Under the pieces are notes generated by a model. The model searched no databases. It was not told the DNA's origin and saw nothing but the letters and a program-made list of their open reading frames with translations. A stretch of 64,000 nucleotides of DNA from Azospirillum sp. TSA2s (GTDB lineage: Bacteria > Pseudomonadota > Alphaproteobacteria > Azospirillales > Azospirillaceae): contig NZ_CP039646.1 of the NCBI RefSeq assembly GCF_004923315.1, positions 469,780 through 533,779 on the forward strand, given 5' to 3'. The position numbers were made by a program, and so were the translations under genes. Of this stretch, positions 10,409 through 19,849 are shown in pieces (positions within the stretch are counted from its first letter, which is position 1; each line of letters begins with the position of its first letter).

Positions 10409-12430
10409 ATGTCCATCGCCACCCGCGTGCAAATCGGCACCCGCATCGGCCACCGGATCACCGCCGGCAGCGCCGGAATCCTGCTGTTCCTCGCCGCCGT
10501 CGCCGGGGTGGGCATCAACGCCCTGTCGGAGACGGAAACGGTGGTGCGCCGCAACGGAGTGCTGGCGGAACAGGTGGTCGATCTCGGCCGCATGCAGACG
10601 CTGATGCTGGACATGCGCCTGAAGACCACTGCCTTCCTGCTGAACGGCCGCGACGAGGATGCCGATGCCGTCGCCTCGCTGGCGGCGGAGGCCGCCGCTC
10701 TGGTCGCCGCCGTCGACCAGCGCCTCAATGGCAGCGGCGACACCGCGGCGGTCCAGCAGATGAAGGCCCGCGTCGCCCAATATGGCGACAGCTTCGCCTC
10801 CGTCCGCGCCGCCCATGCCCAGCGCAGCGAGGCGGTGGCCGAGGTGGCGAAGTTCGGGTCGAAGCTGCAGACCATGCTCAGCACCATCCTGACCAACGCC
10901 AAGAACAGCGGCAATGTCGACGCCCTGAACCTCGCGGCCCAGGCGGCGATGCATGTCCAGGCCGCCCGCACCGTCGCCGCCCGCTTCCAGGGGGAGGGCA
11001 CGGCCGGCCTCGCCACCGCGACGAAGACCGAGCTGAAGACCGCCGCCCAGAATGGCGACACCATGGCGAAGACGCTGACCGACCCGGCCCTGCGCGGGCT
11101 GGTCGCCGCCTTCCTGAAGACGCTCGACGGCTATGCCGCCGGCTTCGACCGGCTGGTGGAGACGACGCAGCGCCGCGACGGGCTGGTCACCGGCACCCTC
11201 ACCCCGCTCGGCACCGCCATCGGCGAGCAGGCCCGCGCCCTGACCGACCAGGGCATCGCCGACGAACAGCAGCTGCGCGCCGACACCACCGCCGACATCG
11301 CCGGCTACCGCAGTGCGATGGTGCTTGCCTCGGCCGCCGGCCTGATCCTCGGCCTTGCCGCCGCGGTGCTGATCGCCCGCAGCCTGTCGCGCCCGGTGGT
11401 CGCCATGACCGACGCCATGACCCGGCTGGCCGGCGGCGACCGCTCCGTCGCCATTCCCGGCCTGGACCGCCGCGACGAGATCGGCGGCATGGCCAAGGCG
11501 GTGCAGGTCTTCCAGGCCGGCCTGATCGAGGCCGACCGCATGGCCGCCGACAAGGCCGCCGAGCATGAGACCCGCGTCCGCCGCGGCGAGCGCATCGACC
11601 GCCTGACCCAGGAGTTCGAGCGCATGGTGGAAAGCACGCTGGGCCGCGTCGCCAGCGCAGCCACCCAGCTGCAATCGACCGCCCACTCCATCCAGTCGAC
11701 CACCGACGAGACCAGCCGGCTGGCCGGCGATGCCGTCCGCAGCTCCGGCGAGACCACCGGCAGCGTCGAGACGGTGGCCGCCGCCGCCGAGGAACTGGCC
11801 GTCTCCATCGCCGCCATCAGCCAGCATGTCGCCCACAGCGCCCAGGTGACCGAGCAGGCGGTCGGCATCGCCCGCATCACCGACGAGACGGTGCGCAGCC
11901 TGACCGGCGTCGCCCGCCAGATCGGCGACGTGGTGCAGTTGATCGGCTCCATCGCCGCCCAGACCAACCTGCTGGCGCTGAACGCCACCATCGAGGCGGC
12001 ACGGGCCGGCGAGGCGGGGCGCGGCTTCGCCGTGGTGGCGAACGAGGTCAAGAGCCTCGCCGCCCAGACGGCGAAGGCGACCGAGGAGATCGAGACCCAG
12101 ATCGCCGCCGTCCAGCGCGTCAGCAGCGAGGCGGCCGGCGCCATCACCGAGATCACCAAGGTGATCGGCGAGGTCAACGAGGTCTCCACCACCATCGCCT
12201 CCGCCATCGGCGAGCAGCGGGCCGCCACCCAGGAGATCAGCGGCAGCATCCAGCTCGCCGCCCGCGGCACCCAGGATGTCCGCGACACCATCACCGGCGT
12301 GACCCACGCCTTCCAGGCCACCAGCGACGCCTCGCGTCAGGTCAAATCCGCCGCCGACGGCCTGTCCGGCGAGGCCGACGACCTGCGCGGCTGCGTGTCG
12401 CGCTTCCTGGCCGACATGCGCGCGGCCTGA
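10409..12430 (+). CDS. methyl-accepting chemotaxis protein
   Basis: Transmembrane chemoreceptor, 673 residues. It has TM1 at about 18-38, a periplasmic helical sensor region of about 260 residues (resembling the HBM-type double four-helix bundle), TM2 at about 300-325, a HAMP domain ([20 protein letters not shown]) and a signalling domain with the conserved hairpin tip [20 protein letters not shown] at about 513-532. The start follows a GGGAGG ribosome site. It lies between araA and araC in the same direction with short gaps. It may therefore sense the pathway sugar directly or via sugar-loaded SbpA. Ligand and partner are inferred from position only. Confidence 0.92.
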   Translation: MSIATRVQIGTRIGHRITAGSAGILLFLAAVAGVGINALSETETVVRRNGVLAEQVVDLGRMQTLMLDMRLKTTAFLLNGRDEDADAVASLAAEAAALVAAVDQRLNGSGDTAAVQQMKARVAQYGDSFASVRAAHAQRSEAVAEVAKFGSKLQTMLSTILTNAKNSGNVDALNLAAQAAMHVQAARTVAARFQGEGTAGLATATKTELKTAAQNGDTMAKTLTDPALRGLVAAFLKTLDGYAAGFDRLVETTQRRDGLVTGTLTPLGTAIGEQARALTDQGIADEQQLRADTTADIAGYRSAMVLASAAGLILGLAAAVLIARSLSRPVVAMTDAMTRLAGGDRSVAIPGLDRRDEIGGMAKAVQVFQAGLIEADRMAADKAAEHETRVRRGERIDRLTQEFERMVESTLGRVASAATQLQSTAHSIQSTTDETSRLAGDAVRSSGETTGSVETVAAAAEELAVSIAAISQHVAHSAQVTEQAVGIARITDETVRSLTGVARQIGDVVQLIGSIAAQTNLLALNATIEAARAGEAGRGFAVVANEVKSLAAQTAKATEEIETQIAAVQRVSSEAAGAITEITKVIGEVNEVSTTIASAIGEQRAATQEISGSIQLAARGTQDVRDTITGVTHAFQATSDASRQVKSAADGLSGEADDLRGCVSRFLADMRAA

Positions 12431-12507
12431 TCCAACCCAACGGGACACAAACCCAACTCCGGCGCCCAGCCATCCGCTCCGCGCCCCAACCTGAAACCGG
12501 TGCCGAT

Positions 12508-14346
12508 ATGTCCGAGACGAAGCCCCCCTTCCCCGCCAATGCCGACGGTTCAGCCCAGGATTCAGGGCGTCGGCTGCGTTCGCGCGCGTGGTTCGACAAC
12601 CCCGCCAACCCCGACATGACCGCGCTCTATCTGGAGCGGTACCTGAATTTCGGCCTGACGCGGGAGGAGTTGCAGTCCGGCGCCCCGATCATCGGCATCG
12701 CCCAGACCGGCTCCGACCTCAGCCCCTGCAACCGCCACCATCTGGTGCTGGCCGAACGCCTGCGCGAGGGCATCCGCACCGCCGGCGGCATCGCCATCGA
12801 GTTCCCCGTCCACCCGATCCAGGAAACCGGCAAGCGGCCGACCGCCTCCATCGACCGCAACCTCGCCTATCTCGGCCTCGTCGAGGTTCTGCACGGCTAT
12901 CCGCTCGACGGCGTGGTGCTGACGATCGGCTGCGACAAGACCACGCCGGCCTGCCTGATGGCGGCGGCGACCGTCAACATCCCGGCCATCGCCCTGTCGG
13001 TTGGCCCGATGCTGAACGGCTGGTTCCGCGGCGAGCGCACCGGCTCCGGCACCATCGTGTGGAAAGCGCGCCAGATGATGGCGGCCGGCGAGATCGACTA
13101 TCAGGGCTTCATCGAGCTGGTGGCTTCCTCGGCCCCCTCGACCGGCTACTGCAACACCATGGGCACCGCCTCCACCATGAATTCGCTGGCGGAGGTGCTG
13201 GGCATGCAGCTCCCCGGTTCCGCCGCCATCCCCGCCCCCTACCGCGAGCGCCAGCAGGCCGCCTATGAGACCGGCAAGCGCATCGTCGAGATGGTGCGCC
13301 AGGACATCAAGCCGTCCGACATCCTGACCCGCGACGCCTTCCTCAACGCCATCGTCGTCAACTCGGCCATCGGCGGCTCGACCAACGCGCCGATCCACAT
13401 CAACGCCATCGCCAAGCACATCGGCGTGCCGCTGACGGTGGACGACTGGCAGACCCACGGCCTTGACATCCCGCTGCTGGTCAACCTCCAGCCGGCCGGC
13501 GAATATCTGGGCGAGGACTTCCACCGCGCCGGCGGCGTCCCGGCCGTGGTCGGGCAGCTGATGACCAAGGGCCTGATCCGCGAGGACGCCCCCAACGTCA
13601 ACGGCCGTACCATCGGCGAGAACTGCCGCAACACCGAGATCCTCGACACCCGCGTCATCCATCCGATCGACGACCCGCTGAAGATCAACGCCGGCTTCGT
13701 CGTGCTGCGCGGCAACCTGTTCAACGCCGCCATCATGAAGACCAGCGTGATCTCCGACGAGTTCCGCGAGCGCTACCTGTCCAACCCGAAGGACCCGGAA
13801 GCCTTCGAGGCCAAGGTCGTCGTCTTCGATGGGCCGGAGGACTACCACCACCGCATCGACGACCCGTCGCTGGGCATCGACGCCTACACCATCCTGGTCA
13901 TCCGCGGCGCCGGCCCCATCGGCTACCCCGGCGCGGCCGAGGTGGTGAACATGCGGCCCCCCGCCGACCTCATCAAGCAGGGCATCCATTCCCTGCCCTG
14001 CATCGGCGACGGCCGCCAGTCCGGCACCTCGGGCTCGCCCTCGATCCTCAACGCCGCCCCGGAAGCGGCGGCCGGCGGCAACCTCGGCATTCTGCGCACG
14101 GGCGACCGCGTGCGGATCGACCTGCGCCGCGGCAGCGCCGACATCCTGATCTCCGAAGCCGAACTGGCCGACCGCCGCGCCGCCCTGGAGGCCGCCGGCG
14201 GCTACCCCGCCCCACCGTCGCAGACCCCGTGGCAGGAAATCCAGCGCGGCATCGTCGACCAGCTGGACGAGGGCATGGTCCTGAAGCCGGCGGTCAAGTA
14301 CCAGCGCGTCGCCCAGACGATGGGGATCCCGCGCGACAACCATTAA
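12508..14346 (+). CDS. araC: L-arabonate dehydratase (IlvD/Edd family)
   Basis: Iron-sulfur dehydratase, 612 residues, converting L-arabonate to L-2-keto-3-deoxyarabonate. Cluster cysteines expected for sugar-acid dehydratases of this family are present at C74 (SPCNRHH), C142 (GCDKTTP) and C215 ([10 protein letters not shown]), along with [14 protein letters not shown] and the C-terminal [20 protein letters not shown]. An N-terminal tail of about 25 residues precedes the family core. It is the last gene of the rightward ara run, 77 bp after the chemoreceptor gene, and is followed by a hairpin. D-xylonate or D-galactonate activity is possible. The complete surrounding pathway supports arabonate. 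Not related to the enteric AraC regulator. Confidence 0.9.
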   Translation: MSETKPPFPANADGSAQDSGRRLRSRAWFDNPANPDMTALYLERYLNFGLTREELQSGAPIIGIAQTGSDLSPCNRHHLVLAERLREGIRTAGGIAIEFPVHPIQETGKRPTASIDRNLAYLGLVEVLHGYPLDGVVLTIGCDKTTPACLMAAATVNIPAIALSVGPMLNGWFRGERTGSGTIVWKARQMMAAGEIDYQGFIELVASSAPSTGYCNTMGTASTMNSLAEVLGMQLPGSAAIPAPYRERQQAAYETGKRIVEMVRQDIKPSDILTRDAFLNAIVVNSAIGGSTNAPIHINAIAKHIGVPLTVDDWQTHGLDIPLLVNLQPAGEYLGEDFHRAGGVPAVVGQLMTKGLIREDAPNVNGRTIGENCRNTEILDTRVIHPIDDPLKINAGFVVLRGNLFNAAIMKTSVISDEFRERYLSNPKDPEAFEAKVVVFDGPEDYHHRIDDPSLGIDAYTILVIRGAGPIGYPGAAEVVNMRPPADLIKQGIHSLPCIGDGRQSGTSGSPSILNAAPEAAAGGNLGILRTGDRVRIDLRRGSADILISEAELADRRAALEAAGGYPAPPSQTPWQEIQRGIVDQLDEGMVLKPAVKYQRVAQTMGIPRDNH

Positions 14347-14370
14347 AGCAGAGAGACTTTGGGCCGCACG

Positions 14371-14397
14371 CCGCCCTCCTGCATTGCGGGAGGGCGG
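14371..14397 (+). terminator. possible terminator after araC
   Basis: Nine-bp stem CCGCCCTCC / GGAGGGCGG (14371-14379 and 14389-14397) with a 9-nt loop, 25 bp after the araC stop. Only a short CTTT follows, so it could be a weak or Rho-assisted terminator. Confidence 0.5.
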
Positions 14398-14476
14398 CGG
14401 TGCCTTTGGGCATGGAGGCGGTAGATCTCCGTTGGGACTCCAACACTTTTTTATTCTCCTCCTTTGCCGGGCGACC

Positions 14477-14728
14477 TCACCGCTCCAATTCGTCACCCGC
14501 CTGCGGCGGTCTGTCCGGCACCGTGTCCAGGAAGGAGCGCAAGCCGGCACCGGTCGCGTTGCCGGCGCGGGCCTTCAGGAAGGAGGCTGCCGTTTCGACG
14601 GCGCCGACCTTCTCGGCCACGGCTGCGGCGATCCACTGGTTCAGCGACACGCCATCTTCGCGTGCCAGCCGGGCGGCGGCATCCTTGACCGATGCGGGCA
14701 GCTTCAGGGGATAGGTCGCCTTGCTCAT
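14477..14728 (-). CDS. ribbon-helix-helix antitoxin-like protein
   Basis: Small DNA-binding protein of 83 residues. The N-terminus YPLKLPASVKDAAARLA... with DGVSLNQWIAAAVAEKV fits the ribbon-helix-helix fold of HicB/CopG-like antitoxins. A variable, acidic C-terminal tail would bind the toxin. It is translated from an ATG that overlaps the stop of the upstream PIN gene by 4 nt, so the two are coupled and probably form one toxin-antitoxin unit with the toxin gene first. The protein family cannot be named more precisely from sequence alone. Confidence 0.75.
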   Translation of the reverse strand: MSKATYPLKLPASVKDAAARLAREDGVSLNQWIAAAVAEKVGAVETAASFLKARAGNATGAGLRSFLDTVPDRPPQAGDELER

Positions 14729-15150
14729 GTCGCTACTCCTCGCAGGAACTCCGCCGGCCGGAGAACCGGAATGCCAAATCGCGGTGCGGCGCCAGCGAAG
14801 TCCCGGACATTGTGGGTGACCAGCACATCCGCCCGGCCGTTGACCGCCGCCTCCAGCACCATCTCGTCGGCCGGGTCCGAGAGTTGCGGGCGCCAAGTGA
14901 AACGCACGTCCACAGGCTCCAGGACTGCGGCCAGTTCGCTCAGCAACCGATCCACGTCGGCCTCGTCCAGTCCGTGAACCTCGTGTTGTTCCGGACGCTT
15001 CAACACCGCCTCGTATTCCAGGAACAGGGCAGTCGTCACCAGTGCCCGGAGCTGTCCATCGGCAAGAAGGCTCAGCACCGCAAATGAGGCGCCCCGGCGG
15101 CTGCGCAGCCCTGCGGTCAGAATATTGGTGTCGAGGACGGCTCTCTTCAT
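14725..15150 (-). CDS. PIN-domain toxin
   Basis: Predicted RNase toxin of 141 residues with a PIN domain. The start MKRAVLDTNILTAGL gives the first conserved acid D7. E46 in FLEYEAVL and the pair near DPADEMVLEAA give further metal-binding acids, and a late Asp lies near HNVRDF. The sequence type fits the TIGR00305-like PIN family of putative toxins. The longer upstream open frame lacks family similarity, so the ATG at 15150 is used. It is the first gene of a reverse-order pair: toxin then antitoxin, overlapping by ATGA at 14725-14728. Confidence 0.82.
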   Translation of the reverse strand: MKRAVLDTNILTAGLRSRRGASFAVLSLLADGQLRALVTTALFLEYEAVLKRPEQHEVHGLDEADVDRLLSELAAVLEPVDVRFTWRPQLSDPADEMVLEAAVNGRADVLVTHNVRDFAGAAPRFGIPVLRPAEFLRGVAT

Positions 15151-15294
15151 GCGAGTGATTATAGGCGCGTATATCAAGCCAAGCAAACGATGTGAGATCC
15201 TATGGGATGTCCAACCGACGGCATCGGGCGAGGGTTGGCCGGCTACGCATCCCAGCAATGCCCCACCAATCCGTGTGACTTTTCACGCGCGCCC

Positions 15295-15323
15295 TTGACG
15301 TACGCCTCGCTTTGCCCACATAA
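15295..15323 (+). promoter_or_regulatory. candidate sigma-70 promoter for the RNase J gene
   Basis: TTGACG at 15295-15300, a 17-bp spacer and ACATAA at 15318-15323 form a plausible housekeeping promoter about 155 bp before the RNase J start. The rest of the 327-bp gap (15151-15477) shows no gene or repeat. Confidence 0.45.
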
Positions 15324-15477
15324 GCCCTCACGAGACATCCGAACCCCAGCCGTCCGACGGCCGCCGCCAAGGCGCCTCCGGCCGGGTCCCTCCCACCCCC
15401 GAGATCCGCATCGACGAGCGATGCACGCCCGTCCGGCAGCGTCGAATGCCGGCTTATGTGAGACGTACGACAGAGGC

Positions 15478-16998
15478 ATGACGTTTGATTCAAAGCGGCG
15501 CCGGATGGCGCCGAACAACCGCGCACGCAACCGCAACCCGCGTCCGCGTGACGATTTCGACGGCTCCCGCCCGGCGACCATTCCGGTCCATGGCGGCGGC
15601 CCCACCGGCCCGGTTCCGGGCAAGGATGAGATCCTGTTCCTTCCGCTGGGCGGCTGTTCCCGCATCGGCATGAACATGGCGCTCTACGGCCACGCCGGCA
15701 AATGGCTGATCGTCGACGCCGGCGTCGCCTTCATGGGCGACGAGGCGCCGGGCATCGACAGCCTGATGGCCGATCCGACCTTCATCGAAGAGCGGATGCA
15801 GGACGTCGTCGGCCTCGTGGTGACCCACGCCCACGAGGACCATATCGGCGCGATCCACCATCTGTGGCCGCGCCTGCGCTGCCCGATCTATGCCAGCCCC
15901 TTCGCCTCCCACATCATCCGGGACCGGCTGAAGGAAAAGGGCGCGCACCGCGCCGCCAAGGTGCAGACCTTCGAAATCGGCGACACGCTGACCATCGGTC
16001 CCTTCCGGATCGAGACCATCGCCGTCACCCATTCGATCCCGGAGCCGATGTCGCTGGCGATCCGCACGGCGGCCGGCACGGTCCTGCACACCGGCGACTG
16101 GAAGTTCGATCCCAACCCGCTGGTCGGCCGCAGCACCGATTTCGCCGCGCTGAAGCGCCTGGGCGACGAAGGGCTGCTCGCCATGATGTGCGACAGCACC
16201 AACGCCGACGTGCCCGGTTCCACCGGCTCCGAGGCCGACGCCCGCGCCGGCCTGATCGGCGCCTTCGCCGGCCGTTCCGGCGCCATCGCCGTGACCGGCT
16301 TCGCCTCCAACGTCGCCCGCATGACCGCGGTGGCGGAAGCGGCGGCGGCGGTCGGGCGCAAGGTGGTGCTGGTCGGCCGCTCCATGCTGCGCATGGAAAA
16401 AGCGGCGCAGGCCTGCGGCTACCTCGACCATGTGCCGGACTTCATGGATGTCCGCGAGGCCTCCTGGACCCCGCGCGAGAACCTCGTGTTCCTGTGCACC
16501 GGCAGCCAGGGCGAGGAGCGGGCGGCGCTGAGCCGTCTGGCCCGCAACGAGCACCGCGACCTCTGGCTGGAAGAGGGTGACACCGTCATCTTCTCCGCCC
16601 GCGCCATCCCCGGCAACGAGGAGGTGCTGGCCGACATCCACGCGCATCTGCGCGGCATGGGTGTCGAGATCGTCACCCCGGCCGATGCGCCGGTCCATGT
16701 CTCCGGCCACCCGAAGCGCGACGACCTCGCCCGCATGTATGGTCTGGTCCGCCCCCGCTTCGCCGTGCCGGTCCATGGCACCATCGAGCATATGGAAGCC
16801 CACGCCCGCCTCGCCCGCACTTGCGGCGTCGAACGCGCCCTGGTTCCGGAGGACGGCGACATCCTGCGCATCGCCAAGGAAGGCACCCGCGTCATCGGCC
16901 GGATCGAGCCGAGGCGCCTCGCCAACACCGGCCGCGACCTGATCCCCTGGATCCCGCCGGTGGCGGTGGACGCAGAGGAAGAGCGCGTCGCGGCCTGA
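15478..16998 (+). CDS. ribonuclease J-like metallo-beta-lactamase nuclease
   Basis: Beta-CASP metallo-beta-lactamase nuclease, 506 residues. A basic N-terminal tail (about 1-47, rich in Arg/Asn) precedes the core FLPLGGCSRIGMNMALY. Metal ligands are in THAHEDHIGAIHHLW, and later motifs are LHTGDWKFD, CDSTNADVPG and VHVSGHPKRDDLARM, with PVHGTIEHMEAHARLA near the end. The core is about 90 residues shorter at the C-terminus than the usual roughly 555-residue RNase J, so the C-terminal dimerisation domain seems missing. It should process or degrade RNA with 5'-exo and endo activity. A perfect bidirectional terminator follows. The start has AGAGGC just upstream. Confidence 0.85.
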   Translation: MTFDSKRRRMAPNNRARNRNPRPRDDFDGSRPATIPVHGGGPTGPVPGKDEILFLPLGGCSRIGMNMALYGHAGKWLIVDAGVAFMGDEAPGIDSLMADPTFIEERMQDVVGLVVTHAHEDHIGAIHHLWPRLRCPIYASPFASHIIRDRLKEKGAHRAAKVQTFEIGDTLTIGPFRIETIAVTHSIPEPMSLAIRTAAGTVLHTGDWKFDPNPLVGRSTDFAALKRLGDEGLLAMMCDSTNADVPGSTGSEADARAGLIGAFAGRSGAIAVTGFASNVARMTAVAEAAAAVGRKVVLVGRSMLRMEKAAQACGYLDHVPDFMDVREASWTPRENLVFLCTGSQGEERAALSRLARNEHRDLWLEEGDTVIFSARAIPGNEEVLADIHAHLRGMGVEIVTPADAPVHVSGHPKRDDLARMYGLVRPRFAVPVHGTIEHMEAHARLARTCGVERALVPEDGDILRIAKEGTRVIGRIEPRRLANTGRDLIPWIPPVAVDAEEERVAA

Positions 16999-17030
16999 CC
17001 GCCGCCCCCGCCTCCCCTCTCCGAACGGAC

Positions 17031-17078
17031 AAAAGCGAACGGGTCCTGTGGAACACTCCACAGGACCCGTTCGCTTTT
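17031..17078. terminator. bidirectional intrinsic terminator
   Basis: Perfect 22-bp inverted repeat (17031-17052 and 17057-17078) with a 4-nt ACAC loop, starting AAAAGCGAACGGG and ending CCCGTTCGCTTTT. It has A-tract and T-tract flanks on both sides and lies between the convergent RNase J and CstA genes. It should terminate transcription from both directions. Confidence 0.92.
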
Positions 17079-17094
17079 TACGACACTGGAACCG

Positions 17095-18900
17095 TCATTC
17101 GGCCGGAGTGGCGACCATCGGAACCTCGATGGCGCGGGCCTGCAGCAGTTCCTTCCACTTGCGGAAGGCGGCGATCAGGATGATGAAGCCCAACACCAGC
17201 ATGATGATCGAGATGCCGGCGTTAAAGGGGTTGTAGCCCTTGGCGGCCTTGTTCAGATAAACGTTGGCGATCATCCAGTAGCCGGCGACGTTCACCGTCA
17301 CGAACAGGTAGGCCAGCGGGACCAGGCAGGTCAGCATGTAGATCCGCTTCTGGGCCAGCCGCAGGATGATGGTGGCGCCGATGATGAGGCCGACCGAGGC
17401 CATCAGCTGGTTCGACACGCCGAACAGGGCCCAGACCGAGTTGATGTCGCCCGACGTCAGCAGATACCCCCAGGCCACGCAGGCGATGACGCTGGCGATG
17501 ATCGAACCGGGAACCCAGTCCAGCCGCTTCATCGGGGCATAGATGTCGCCCAGCAGGTCCTGGATCAGGTAACGGGCGACGCGGGTGCCGCTGTCCACGG
17601 CGGTCAGGATGAACACCGCCTCGAACATCACGACGAACTGGAAGAAGTAGGAGGCGAGGCTGTTGAACCACGGCACGCGGGTGAAGATCTCGGTCATGCC
17701 GACCGCCAGGGTCACCGCACCGCCGGTCCGGCCATAGAGGTCGAGACCGATCTCATTGCTCAGCCGCGGCAGGTCGACGACATCCATGCCCAGGGCCTTG
17801 AAGGCGGCCGGCGCGGAGTTGATGGCGAAGTAATCGGCCGGATGCAGCGAGGTCGCGGCGATCAGCGCCATGACGCCGACCAGGCATTCCGCCAGCATGC
17901 CGCCGAAGGCCACCGGACGGATGTCGCTCCATTTGTCGATCAGCTTGGGCGTGGTGCCCGACCCGATGAAGGCATGGAAGCCGGAGATGGCGCCGCAGGC
18001 GATGGTGATCGAGATGAAGGGCCAGACCGGGCCGTTCAGCACCGGGCCGCCGCCATGGATGAAGTCGGTCAGGGCGGGGAAGCGGATCTCCGGGTTGATG
18101 AAGACGACGCCGACGACCAGCGCGCCGAACACCCCGACCTTCATGAAGCTGGACAGGTAACCGCGCGGGGTCAGCAGCAGCCACACCGGCAGCGCCGTGG
18201 CGAAGAAGGCGTAGATTGGCAGGATGACGGCGACCGTTTCGGCATGCAGCGTCAGCCATTCGCCCAGCAGCGTGCCCTGGATGTAGGGGCCGGCGAAGAC
18301 GGACGCGGCGATGGCGGCGATGCCGACCTGGGTGGCGCCCTTGGACGAGCCGGTGATCTTCTCGTAGAGGCCCAGCGCGATGGCGATCGGGATCGTCATG
18401 AACACCGCGAAGGCGCCCCAGGCGTTGCGTTCCAGCGCATGGACGACGACCATCGACAGGCCGGCCATGGTGATGGTGATGATGAACAGCATCGCCAGAC
18501 CGGTGCACCAGCCGGCCACCGGGCCAAGCTCGGCCTTGGCGACCTCGGACAGCGACTGTCCCTTGTGCTTCATCGAGGCGAACAGCACGACGGTGTCGTG
18601 CACCGCGCCACCGATCACGCAGCCGATCAGCAGCCACAGGAAGCTCGGCAGATAGCCGAACTGAGCGGCCAGAACCGGACCGACCAGCGGGCCGGCGGCG
18701 GCGATGGCGGCGAAATGCTGCCCGGCATTCACCCACTTCTTGGTGGGCACATAGTTACGGCCGTCTGCCAGCATGTGGGACGGGGTGACTTCCGAATCGT
18801 CGGCACGGAGAACCTTGCGCACGAAGAACACGCCGTAGAAGCGGTAGCAGAGCGCAAGAATGCAGAGTGTCGCGATCACAAAGGTTAGGGCGTGATCCAT
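17095..18900 (-). CDS. cstA: CstA-family carbon starvation / pyruvate transporter
   Basis: Polytopic inner-membrane protein of 601 residues with about 16 hydrophobic segments. CstA landmarks include YVPTKKWVNAGQHFAAIAAA, GPLVGPVLAAQFGYLPSFLW, GAVHDTVVLFASM and FHAFIGSGTTPKLID. Characterised relatives (CstA, BtsT) import pyruvate and possibly peptides. Enteric members are about 700 residues; this is the shorter form. No YbdD-type partner lies directly downstream, but a possible one is encoded at 22238-22432 and a BtsSR-like two-component system at 24267-26692, so a pyruvate role is plausible but inferred. Confidence 0.9.
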   Translation of the reverse strand: MDHALTFVIATLCILALCYRFYGVFFVRKVLRADDSEVTPSHMLADGRNYVPTKKWVNAGQHFAAIAAAGPLVGPVLAAQFGYLPSFLWLLIGCVIGGAVHDTVVLFASMKHKGQSLSEVAKAELGPVAGWCTGLAMLFIITITMAGLSMVVVHALERNAWGAFAVFMTIPIAIALGLYEKITGSSKGATQVGIAAIAASVFAGPYIQGTLLGEWLTLHAETVAVILPIYAFFATALPVWLLLTPRGYLSSFMKVGVFGALVVGVVFINPEIRFPALTDFIHGGGPVLNGPVWPFISITIACGAISGFHAFIGSGTTPKLIDKWSDIRPVAFGGMLAECLVGVMALIAATSLHPADYFAINSAPAAFKALGMDVVDLPRLSNEIGLDLYGRTGGAVTLAVGMTEIFTRVPWFNSLASYFFQFVVMFEAVFILTAVDSGTRVARYLIQDLLGDIYAPMKRLDWVPGSIIASVIACVAWGYLLTSGDINSVWALFGVSNQLMASVGLIIGATIILRLAQKRIYMLTCLVPLAYLFVTVNVAGYWMIANVYLNKAAKGYNPFNAGISIIMLVLGFIILIAAFRKWKELLQARAIEVPMVATPAE

Positions 18901-19057
18901 GACGGCTCTCCTGAAAAGGATATGCCGCCGGTGTACGCCGTCCCTTTATGCCCGTGGGGTGGAATGCCGCGAGCGGCAGCCGGGAGGTGCTAAGCGGCAG
19001 CCGGCGGGGGGCGAGCGGCGGCGCTCAAGCCCCCTCCCGCGGCTCCTTTGCCGCCGC

Positions 19058-19819
19058 TCACTTGCCGCCGGTAACGTCGAGGAAGGTGCCGGTGATGAAG
19101 GACGCCTCGGCGCTCGCCAACCACAGGATCGCCCGCGCGACCTCCTCGGGCTGGCCGCCTCTTCCCATCGGGATCGACTCCTTGACGCGGTCCACCCGTC
19201 CCGGCTCCCCGCCGCTCGCATGCATGTCGGTGTAGATGTGTCCGGGGCGGATGCAGTTGACGCGGATGCCGTCCCGCGCGACCTCCTTGGCGAAGCCGAT
19301 GGTGAAGGTCTCCAGGGCGCCCTTGGAGGCGGCATAGTCGACATACTCGTTCGGGCTGCCGAGCCGGGCCGATGCCGACGAGATGTTGATGACCACGCCG
19401 CCCCGGCCGTTGTGGCGGTGTGACATGCGCTTCGCCGCCTGCTGCGCGCAGAGGATTGGACCGATCGCGTTGACCGCGAAGATGCGCTGCATCCGCTCGA
19501 AGTCGAGATCCTCGGTCCGGCACTGCCGCGCGAGCACCGCGGCATTGTTGACCAGGACGTCGATCCGGCCGAACTCCCGGTCGATTTCGGCGAACAGCGC
19601 GGCGACCTGGGCCGGATCCGCGCTGTCGGCGCGCACGGCCAAGGCCCGGCGCCCCAAGGCTTCGACATCCGCCACCACGGCACGGGCGGCGGCCTCGTCG
19701 GCGACGAAGCTGATCGCGACATCGTAGCCCTGGGCTGCGGCAAGCCTTGCGGTCGCGGCGCCGACGCCACGCCCCCCGCCCGTTACCAGAATCAGCGGCG
19801 TTTCAGAGACGGTGGTCAT
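19058..19819 (-). CDS. SDR-family NAD(P)-dependent oxidoreductase
   Basis: Short-chain dehydrogenase/reductase, 253 residues. Classical features are the cofactor motif TGGGRGVGAATA near the N-terminus, NNAAV at about residue 90, a catalytic Ser in INISSASARLG, the YxxxK motif YAASKGALE and the C-terminal ITGTFLDVTGGK. The ATG at 19819 is chosen over one five codons earlier because GGAG sits 10 nt before it. It lies 30 bp downstream of the MFS gene on the same strand and is probably co-transcribed, with the divergent LysR as regulator. The substrate is unknown; this family includes glucose-1-dehydrogenase-like and 3-oxoacyl reductase-like enzymes. Confidence 0.88.
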   Translation of the reverse strand: MTTVSETPLILVTGGGRGVGAATARLAAAQGYDVAISFVADEAAARAVVADVEALGRRALAVRADSADPAQVAALFAEIDREFGRIDVLVNNAAVLARQCRTEDLDFERMQRIFAVNAIGPILCAQQAAKRMSHRHNGRGGVVINISSASARLGSPNEYVDYAASKGALETFTIGFAKEVARDGIRVNCIRPGHIYTDMHASGGEPGRVDRVKESIPMGRGGQPEEVARAILWLASAEASFITGTFLDVTGGK

Positions 19820-19849
19820 TGAGACGATCTCCATATGGCGGTGGAACGG

